In this document: positions 1 through 6,105 of the stretch, piece by piece
Layout of the letters: each line of letters starts with the position of its first letter
How positions within the stretch are numbered: the stretch's first letter is position 1
Assembly (NCBI GenBank): GCA_958445555.1
Contig: CAUCSW010000042.1
Location: 1 to 6,105, forward strand
Direction of reading: 5' to 3'
From: an uncultured Clostridia bacterium
GTDB taxonomy: Bacteria; Bacillota; Clostridia; Oscillospirales; Acutalibacteraceae
DNA: 6,105 bases
Made by a program: the position numbers and the translations under genes
Notes under the pieces: generated by a model
The model's input: only the letters and a program-made list of their open reading frames with translations
Database searches by the model: none
What the model was told of the DNA's origin: nothing

Positions 1-1991
<1,991 letters not shown>

Positions 1992-2009
1992 GCGCGAGCA
2001 AAAAAAAAA

Positions 2010-2050
2010 GACCGCGGCACACTTCAATCTTAATGAAGTATGCCGCGGTC
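2010..2050 (-). terminator. Rho-independent terminator of the asd-dapA-dapB operon
   Basis: An inverted repeat pairs 2010-2026 with 2034-2050: ten perfect pairs (GACCGCGGCA with TGCCGCGGTC), one C/A mismatch (2020/2040), then six more pairs (ACTTCA with TGAAGT) around the 7-base loop ATCTTAA. A run of ten A at 2000-2009 on the plus strand becomes ten U directly after the hairpin in the minus-strand transcript, which is the intrinsic terminator arrangement. It lies about 30 bases past the dapB stop. On the plus strand the bases after the stem are CGATATCATT, which is not U-rich, so it should stop dapB transcription well and ligA transcription poorly. Confidence 0.93.
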
Positions 2051-2078
2051 CGATATCATTCCGATATTAGGATAGCCT

Positions 2079-2828
2079 TCAGATCATATCCTTCATAGAA
2101 TACAAACCGGCAGGCATCGTTGTAATGTACTTTGCCGCCCTCAGCGCACCGACTGCAAATATCTTGCGTGAATAAGCCGTGTGGGTAAGTGTTATGACCT
2201 CATCGTTACCGGCAAAAATGATCTCGTGCTCGCCGACTATCGTCCCGCCCCTCACGGAGCTTATACCGATCTCATTGTGAGGGCGCTTTTCTCTGCGCGA
2301 GTGACGGTCGTATTCATAACTTAACTTGTCGCCGCGTGCTTCGTTTATCGCATCGGCAAGCTTTAATGCGGTCCCGCTCGGTGCATCGACCTTTCGGTTG
2401 TGGTGCTTTTCGACTATCTCGATGTCAAAATCGTCACCCAAGGCAGCTGCAGCTTTCGCGGCAAGCTCGGTAAGAAGAGACACCCCCATGGACATATTAT
2501 ATGAGAAAAATACGGGCACCGAATGTGAAGCGGTCTCGATCTTTTTCATATCCTCTTCATTGTAGCCGGTCGTACATAAAACCACAGGTATGCCGCCGCT
2601 CACAGAGAATTCAAGCAGATCGTCAAGTGCGTCGGGAGAAGAGAAATCAATAATGACATCGCATTTGACAACAACATCGGAGAATGCGGAAAAGACCGGA
2701 AAACCGGCTTCGGAATCACCGTATTTGTCAACACCTGCAACGACTGCCGCATCATCCCTTTCGGATATGATTCCCGCGACCGCTTTTCCCATCTTACCGT
2801 TAGCGCCGCTTATAAGAACGCCGAGCAT
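2079..2828 (-). CDS. dapB: 4-hydroxy-tetrahydrodipicolinate reductase DapB
   Basis: Reduces hydroxy-tetrahydrodipicolinate (the DapA product) to tetrahydrodipicolinate in the cytoplasm, on the diaminopimelate/lysine pathway. The 249-residue protein has the N-terminal dinucleotide-binding fold with GANGKMG at 8-14, DFSSP at 61-65, CTTGY at 85-89, the interdomain FSYNMSMGV at 108-116, and the signature EKHHNRKVDAPSGTA at 140-154. By alignment from memory, His142 and Lys146 correspond to E. coli His159 and Lys163. After the second strand, Asp34-Lys35 occupy the place of Glu38-Arg39 in E. coli; an acidic residue followed by a basic one fits use of both NADH and NADPH, which is an inference. The length is slightly shorter than E. 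coli (273) and normal for Clostridia. It is last in the operon, 16 bases after the dapA stop. A Shine-Dalgarno AAGGA (2845-2841) overlaps the dapA stop codon at a rather long 12-base spacing, and a nearer TGAG at 2839-2836 may assist. Confidence 0.97.
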   Translation of the reverse strand: MLGVLISGANGKMGKAVAGIISERDDAAVVAGVDKYGDSEAGFPVFSAFSDVVVKCDVIIDFSSPDALDDLLEFSVSGGIPVVLCTTGYNEEDMKKIETASHSVPVFFSYNMSMGVSLLTELAAKAAAALGDDFDIEIVEKHHNRKVDAPSGTALKLADAINEARGDKLSYEYDRHSRREKRPHNEIGISSVRGGTIVGEHEIIFAGNDEVITLTHTAYSRKIFAVGALRAAKYITTMPAGLYSMKDMI

Positions 2829-2844
2829 ATTTTATCTCATTCCT

Positions 2845-3735
2845 TTACTTAAGTAATCCGAGTGAAATCATTTCCTTTTTGATGAGATCTCTTGTCTTTT
2901 CGTCTGTCGGCACAAGCGGAAGCCGCAGAGGACCGACATCCATCCCGAGCATATTCATCGCTTCTTTGACGGGGATCGGATTGACATCCGCAAAAAGCGA
3001 ATTTATAAACGGCATATACTTTTCCTGCATAGACCTACACTTTTCGGAGTTGCCGTCAAAGTATGCAGCGCACATTTCGTGTACCGCGGCGGGGAGTATA
3101 TTGGAAAGAACCGATATCACACCTATTCCGCCCAGCTCCAATACATCGTATATGTCGGTATCGTTGCCGGAGTAAATGTCAAGCTCGTCTCCGCATAACT
3201 CTTTCGTGATGCGGATCGATTCCATATTTCCGTTAGCTTCCTTGACCGCACATATATTCGGATGCTTTGACAGTTCGAAATAGGTTTCGGGCTTTATATT
3301 GAGCCCTGTCCTTGACGGAACATTGTAAAGGATCATCGGCAGATCGACCCTGTCGGCTATATAATTGTAATGACGGATGATCCCGTTTTGCGATGTCTTA
3401 TTATAAAAAGGTGTCACCATGAGAAGGGCGTCTGCACCGCAGTCCCTCGCAAGGTTGGCAAGAGTCACCGAACGGGCGGTGTCATTGCTTCCGGCTCCTA
3501 CAATAACCGGAACTCTTCCTCCGGCAGCCTTGACCGCCGACGCAACAACAAGGTCCCTTTCATGGTATCCGATTGTCGGGGATTCACCGGTGGTGCCGAG
3601 AATGATCAAAGCATCAATGCCGCTCTCTATCTGTGAGTTGACAAGGCTCTCAAGCTTCGTATAGTTGATACTCCCGTCCTCTTTCATGGGCGTGACAAGC
3701 GCGGTGCCCGCACCTGTGAATATGCGTTTTTTCAT
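2845..3735 (-). CDS. dapA: 4-hydroxy-tetrahydrodipicolinate synthase DapA
   Basis: Condenses pyruvate with aspartate semialdehyde, the first step committed to diaminopimelate and lysine. It is a cytoplasmic (beta/alpha)8-barrel class I aldolase that forms a Schiff base with pyruvate. The 296-residue length is normal. I see GTTGES at 47-52, Tyr111 in TPFYNK (equivalent to the E. coli triad partner Tyr107), YNVPSRTG at 137-144 with catalytic Tyr137 and substrate-binding Arg142, and the Schiff-base lysine Lys165 in AVKEANG. The C-terminal PLRLPLVP motif is also present. The residues that bind inhibitory lysine in E. coli (His53, His56, Glu84) align with Tyr57, Arg60 and Arg88 here, so I infer weak or no feedback inhibition, as in other Gram-positive DapA proteins. 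The start ATG follows GGAG (3748-3745) by 9 bases. It is the middle gene of the operon, 47 bases after asd and 16 before dapB. Confidence 0.98.
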   Translation of the reverse strand: MKKRIFTGAGTALVTPMKEDGSINYTKLESLVNSQIESGIDALIILGTTGESPTIGYHERDLVVASAVKAAGGRVPVIVGAGSNDTARSVTLANLARDCGADALLMVTPFYNKTSQNGIIRHYNYIADRVDLPMILYNVPSRTGLNIKPETYFELSKHPNICAVKEANGNMESIRITKELCGDELDIYSGNDTDIYDVLELGGIGVISVLSNILPAAVHEMCAAYFDGNSEKCRSMQEKYMPFINSLFADVNPIPVKEAMNMLGMDVGPLRLPLVPTDEKTRDLIKKEMISLGLLK

Positions 3736-3782
3736 ATAAGATCACTCCGTTAATAAATTATGTCAACGGGTCCGCAAAAAAA

Positions 3783-3807
3783 CTATTTTTTGTCAATGTA
3801 TCCTTTT
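3783..3807 (-). repeat. Imperfect repeat, copy at the 3' end of asd
   Basis: On the plus strand this reads CTA, six T, GTCAATGT, AT, CCTTTT. The same string with one fewer T and without the AT occurs at 5010-5031, just upstream of asd, so 22 bases match with two small gaps. Here it encodes the end of Asd (KGYIDKK and the TAG stop). Part of the string is low-complexity T-runs, so chance similarity is possible. Confidence 0.4.
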
Positions 3808-4868
3808 GCGCAGAGAAGCTCGGCGGCAAGTACCGCACCGCCCGCAGCGCCGCGCAGCGTGTTGTGAGAGAGTCCCACGAACTTGTAATCAAATACCGAG
3901 TCCTCACGAAGCCTTCCGAGCGAGATCGACATACCTCCGTCAATATCCCGCTGGAGCTTCGTCTGGGGAAGAAAGTCTTCGGTGAAATAACGAAGGAATT
4001 TTTCCGGCGAGCTCGGCAGATTGAGACCCGCGGTATCGGGAACGAATGTATCCCACTTTTCGAGTATTTCGTCCTTTGTCGGCTTTTTATCAAACGATAC
4101 AAACACAGACGCCATATGTCCGTCCGAAACAGGAACCCTCAGGCACTGAGCGGTAATAACAGGGGAGGATGCCGAAACTATCTCTCCGTCTTCTATGTTT
4201 CCCCAGACCTTGAGCGGCTCTCTTTCGGATTTCTCGTCCTCACCCGAAATAAACGGAATAACATTGTCAATGATCTCAGGGAAAGTATCAAATGTCTTAC
4301 CTGCGCCCGATATTGCCTGATAGGTGCTGACGGCGACATTTTTGATCCCGAAGCATCGGAGGGGATGAAGGGCAGGAACATAGCTCTGTATAGAACAGTT
4401 GGATTTAACGGCAATAAATCCTCGCTTAGTGCCGAGACGCTTTCTCTGTGATGTAATGATCTCTGCATGATCGGCGTTGATCTCGGGGATAAGCATCGGG
4501 ACATCCGGTGTCCAGCGATTTGCACTGTTATTCGAAACAACAGGACATTCAAGCTTTGCATATTTTTCTTCCAATGCCTTTGTTTCATCCTTGCTCATAT
4601 TTACCGCGCAGAAGACAAAATCGACCTTGGATGCGATAGCTTCGGCATCCTTTTCGGCGTCGGATATTATCATATCTGCGATATTTGACGGAATATCCGT
4701 CTTCATAGCCCAACGGCTGCCGACCGCATCGCCGTATTTTTTTCCGGCACTCCTTGAACTTGCCGCAAGCACCGATATGTTAAACCAGGGATGATTGCTC
4801 AACAGCGTGATAAAACGCTGACCGACCATTCCCGTTGCGCCTATGATCCCGACATTGAATTTCTGCAT
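3783..4868 (-). CDS. asd: Aspartate-semialdehyde dehydrogenase, archaeal/fungal-type class
   Basis: Reduces aspartyl phosphate to aspartate semialdehyde with NADPH, at the branch feeding lysine/diaminopimelate, threonine and methionine. Numbered from an upstream in-frame ATG at 4877 (subtract 3 for the chosen start), it has GATGMVGQRF at 13-22, AASSRSAGKKY at 38-48, catalytic Cys161 in KSNCS, AISGAG at 188-193, Arg247 and general-base His254 in SDGH, and the C-terminal HNTLRGAAGGAVLAAE. The overall pattern (AASxRSAGKKY, IPEINADH, HNTxRGAAG) resembles the archaeal and yeast class, as in Methanocaldococcus, more than the E. coli or B. subtilis enzymes. I chose the ATG at 4868 (361 residues, MQKFNVGIIG) because AGGAG at 4882-4878 lies 9 bases before it but touches the 4877 ATG, leaving that one no spacing. 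It is the first gene of the operon and its substrate-to-product order matches dapA and dapB downstream. No aspartate kinase gene is in the window. Confidence 0.96.
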   Translation of the reverse strand: MQKFNVGIIGATGMVGQRFITLLSNHPWFNISVLAASSRSAGKKYGDAVGSRWAMKTDIPSNIADMIISDAEKDAEAIASKVDFVFCAVNMSKDETKALEEKYAKLECPVVSNNSANRWTPDVPMLIPEINADHAEIITSQRKRLGTKRGFIAVKSNCSIQSYVPALHPLRCFGIKNVAVSTYQAISGAGKTFDTFPEIIDNVIPFISGEDEKSEREPLKVWGNIEDGEIVSASSPVITAQCLRVPVSDGHMASVFVSFDKKPTKDEILEKWDTFVPDTAGLNLPSSPEKFLRYFTEDFLPQTKLQRDIDGGMSISLGRLREDSVFDYKFVGLSHNTLRGAAGGAVLAAELLCAKGYIDKK

Positions 4869-4877
4869 TTGCCGCAT

Positions 4878-4882
4878 CTCCT
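4878..4882 (-). promoter_or_regulatory. Shine-Dalgarno site that decides the asd start
   Basis: AGGAG on the minus strand. It directly abuts the first in-frame ATG (4877-4875) with zero spacing, and lies 9 bases before the second ATG (4868-4866). The normal spacing supports the second ATG as the translation start, so an annotation starting at 4877 would be three residues too long. Confidence 0.82.
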
Positions 4883-4894
4883 GTAAATAAATAG

Positions 4895-4923
4895 TTGAAG
4901 TAATTGATTAAATGGACTATAAT
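4895..4923 (+). promoter_or_regulatory. Probable sigma-A promoter for queA
   Basis: A -35 box TTGAAG (4895-4900), a 17-base spacer and a perfect -10 box TATAAT (4918-4923) predict a transcript start near 4930 and a queA leader of about 165 bases. I found no better-placed promoter closer to queA. The promoter lies wholly within the transcribed leader of asd, just 12 bases from the asd Shine-Dalgarno site. Confidence 0.68.
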
Positions 4924-4931
4924 GCTAATTG

Positions 4932-4950
4932 CGATGCTTTTGTCGATGCT
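4932..4950. repeat. Short direct repeat between the two promoters
   Basis: CGATGCT occurs at 4932-4938 and again at 4944-4950, separated by TTTGT, a 12-base period. It lies at the start of the predicted queA transcript and within the asd leader. It could be a protein-binding site, but the period is not a full number of helical turns and no known operator is recognised. Confidence 0.3.
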
Positions 4951-4993
4951 GTGACATCAGCTGTCGCTCGGCATATACATCCGCATCTATATA

Positions 4994-5022
4994 AATATAT
5001 CATTACAGTCTATTTTTGTCAA
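4994..5022 (-). promoter_or_regulatory. Strong sigma-A promoter for the asd-dapA-dapB operon
   Basis: On the minus strand, a consensus -35 box TTGACA (5022-5017), a 17-base spacer and a -10 box TATATT (4999-4994) are seen. The -10 box is preceded by TGA (5002-5000), which makes an extended -10 element. The transcript would begin near 4987, giving an asd leader of about 118 bases. This is the only good minus-strand promoter I see upstream of asd, and the short gaps downstream fit one three-gene transcript ending at the terminator at 2010-2050. Confidence 0.82.
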
Positions 5023-5031
5023 TGTCCTTTT
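5010..5031 (-). repeat. Imperfect repeat, copy over the asd promoter -35 box
   Basis: This is the second copy of the 22-base string shared with the 3' end of asd (3783-3807). On the minus strand it contains the TTGACA -35 box of the asd promoter. The other copy also contains TTGACA but has GGACCC where a -10 box would fall, so only this copy forms a promoter. Confidence 0.4.
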
Positions 5032-5076
5032 ATGCCCGCAAAAAAGGCAGCCCTATGTCAGATTACAACTGTCGTG

Positions 5077-5095
5077 GATTTCGGAGACCGATATT
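5077..5095 (+). promoter_or_regulatory. Hairpin enclosing the queA Shine-Dalgarno site
   Basis: TCGG (5081-5084) pairs with CCGA (5088-5091) around the triloop AGA. After a T/T mismatch (5080/5092), GAT (5077-5079) pairs with ATT (5093-5095) using one G/T wobble. The stem ends directly before the queA ATG at 5096. The ribosome site GGAG (5083-5086) lies across the top of the stem and the loop, at 9-base spacing from the start codon. The pairing is seen directly; a regulatory role is inferred, and the stem is short enough to have arisen by chance. Confidence 0.4.
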
Positions 5096-6105
5096 ATGAA
5101 TATGAAAAAAAGCGATTTTTACTATGACCTGCCCGAGGAGCTCATAGCTCAGACACCTATAGAGCCCCGCTCCGCCTCGCGCCTTCTCGTCCTGAATAAA
5201 AAGAGCGGCGGTATCGAGCACAGGCATTTTTATGATATTGTACAATACCTTAACAAAGGCGACTGCCTTGTGCTTAATGATACAAGGGTACTGCCCGCAA
5301 GAATTTACGGCACCCGCCGCGATACGGGCGCGACCGTTGAATTTCTTTTGCTGAAGCAGCTCGCCGATAAGGAATGGGAAGCCCTTGCGGGACCCGGTAA
5401 AAAGGCAAAGACGGGCTGCGTGTTCGATTTCTCGGACGAGCTTTCCTGCACTGTCACCGATGTGTTGTCAGACGGTAACAGGATAATTAAATTCGAATGC
5501 GAAGCCGACTTCTTTCAGGTGCTTGACCGCGTGGGTGAAATGCCCCTGCCGCACTACATAACACACAAGCTTCAGAATAAGGAAAGATATCAGACCGTTT
5601 ATTCAAAAGAGCTCGGTTCCGCCGCAGCTCCCACTGCGGGACTACATTTTACCGAAGAACTGCTCAGTGAAGTCAAAAGTAAGGGAGTAAACATCGCATA
5701 TGTCACCCTTCATGTCGGCCTCGGTACATTCAGACCCGTCAAGGAAGAAAACATCACAGACCATAAAATGCATACCGAATCATATCATATATCGGCAGAG
5801 GCAGCCGATATGATAAACATGACTAAGAAAAACGGCGGCAGGGTCATATGTGTCGGCACGACCTCCTGCAGAACCGTGGAAAGTGCCGCATCAAACGGCG
5901 GAATACGCGAGTGCAGCGGCAATACCGACATATTTATCTACCCCGGTTACAAGTTTAAGTGTATGGACGGGCTGATAACCAATTTTCACCTTCCCGAAAG
6001 CACACTGATAATGCTCGTAAGCGCGTTTGCGGGCTATGAAAACACAATGAACGCATATAAGATCGCCGTCAATGATAAATACCGCTTCTTCAGCTTCGGC
6101 GATTG
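5096..6105 (+). CDS. queA: S-adenosylmethionine:tRNA ribosyltransferase-isomerase QueA (3'-partial)
   Basis: Transfers and isomerises the ribosyl part of S-adenosylmethionine onto preQ1 already inserted at the wobble position (34) of tRNAs with GUN anticodons, giving epoxyqueuosine. It is a cytoplasmic enzyme of queuosine synthesis. The frame is open from 5096 to the window end, with 336 complete codons and no frameshift on manual translation. Visible motifs are the N-terminal [49 protein letters not shown] at 174-186, HVGLGTFRP at 206-214, [21 protein letters not shown] from 296, and the near-terminal YRFFSFGD. B. subtilis QueA (342 residues) ends just after that last motif, so only a few codons are missing. 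The ATG at 5096 is preferred over the in-frame ATG at 5102 because GGAG at 5083-5086 lies 9 bases from the first and 15 from the second. The gene runs away from asd. A tgt gene often follows queA but would lie outside this window. Confidence 0.97.
   Translation, partial: MNMKKSDFYYDLPEELIAQTPIEPRSASRLLVLNKKSGGIEHRHFYDIVQYLNKGDCLVLNDTRVLPARIYGTRRDTGATVEFLLLKQLADKEWEALAGPGKKAKTGCVFDFSDELSCTVTDVLSDGNRIIKFECEADFFQVLDRVGEMPLPHYITHKLQNKERYQTVYSKELGSAAAPTAGLHFTEELLSEVKSKGVNIAYVTLHVGLGTFRPVKEENITDHKMHTESYHISAEAADMINMTKKNGGRVICVGTTSCRTVESAASNGGIRECSGNTDIFIYPGYKFKCMDGLITNFHLPESTLIMLVSAFAGYENTMNAYKIAVNDKYRFFSFGD

Larger units (their letters stand above)
4869..5095. other. asd/queA intergenic region with overlapping leaders
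   Basis: This 227-base gap is the largest in the window. It holds two core promoters that face each other (queA at 4895-4923, asd at 4994-5022), the asd leader (about 118 bases, roughly 4987 to 4869) and the queA leader (about 165 bases, roughly 4930 to 5095). Between the promoters lie a 7-base direct repeat CGATGCT (4932-4938 and 4944-4950) and an interrupted dyad GACA-N5-TGTC (4953-4965) containing the palindrome CAGCTG. I see no motif of a lysine riboswitch, T-box or preQ1 riboswitch, and no credible small coding gene. Confidence 0.7.

Noticed and set aside
3738..3766. Internal promoter before dapA based on TTGACA at 3766-3761 (minus)
   Set aside because: At 17-base spacing the -10 position reads GATCTT, which is poor and overlaps the dapA ribosome-site spacer. 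Read-through from asd is sufficient.
3864..4451. Long plus-strand open frame of 195 codons antisense to asd
   Set aside because: It lies wholly within the well-supported asd gene, has no recognisable domain and is best explained as a shadow of asd codon use.
4869..4987. Lysine riboswitch or T-box in the asd leader
   Set aside because: The leader is only about 118 bases. I see neither the conserved purine-rich core motifs of the lysine riboswitch nor the T-box consensus, and there is no terminator/antiterminator pair before asd.
4930..5095. preQ1 riboswitch before queA
   Set aside because: The type I pattern (a short stem-loop followed by an A-rich tail pairing into the loop) is not recognisable. 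The TGCC-N9-GGCA pairing at 5033-5049 is too short and lacks the conserved loop. A covariance search would be decisive.
4912..5127. Plus-strand open frame of 71 codons across the asd/queA gap
   Set aside because: Its ATG lies upstream of the predicted transcript start, has no ribosome site, and the frame runs into the start of queA out of frame. The translation has no recognisable features.

Overview
The window is a compact stretch of bacterial chromosome holding five housekeeping genes. Intergenic gaps are short (16 to 227 bases) and base composition looks even, near 50% GC by eye. It suggests a Gram-positive Clostridia-type bacterium, perhaps of the Ruminococcaceae/Oscillospiraceae kind. 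The reasons are an asd-dapA-dapB operon, DapA and QueA proteins closest in motif detail to those of Bacillota, an aspartate-semialdehyde dehydrogenase of the archaeal/fungal class found in many Clostridia, and GGAG-type ribosome sites. This placement is an inference and no species is recognisable.

Layout. Bases 1-1991 (+) encode NAD+-dependent DNA ligase (ligA), which lacks only its first few codons because the window begins inside it. It converges on the lysine operon, and the 87-base gap holds a 17-position hairpin (2010-2050) whose U-tract lies on the minus strand, so it ends the lysine operon. On the minus strand, read right to left, come asd (4868-3783), dapA (3735-2845) and dapB (2828-2079). 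They carry out consecutive steps from aspartyl phosphate to tetrahydrodipicolinate, the branch leading to diaminopimelate for cell wall and to lysine. A 227-base gap then separates asd from queA (+, 5096 to the window end). QueA makes epoxyqueuosine in tRNA, and the gene is cut off only a few codons before its expected end.

The most interesting DNA is the asd/queA gap. I see a near-consensus promoter for each gene, but they face each other rather than diverge. The queA promoter lies inside the asd leader and the asd promoter lies inside the queA leader. The two transcripts would therefore overlap in antisense by roughly 58 bases, and each polymerase would run through the other promoter. The queA Shine-Dalgarno sequence also sits in a small hairpin that ends at the start codon.

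No lysine riboswitch, T-box or preQ1 riboswitch is recognisable, and DapA lacks the residues that bind feedback-inhibiting lysine in the E. coli enzyme. No mobile element, CRISPR array, tRNA or rRNA is visible. I found no novel multi-gene system; the genes are ordinary and the points of interest are regulatory.
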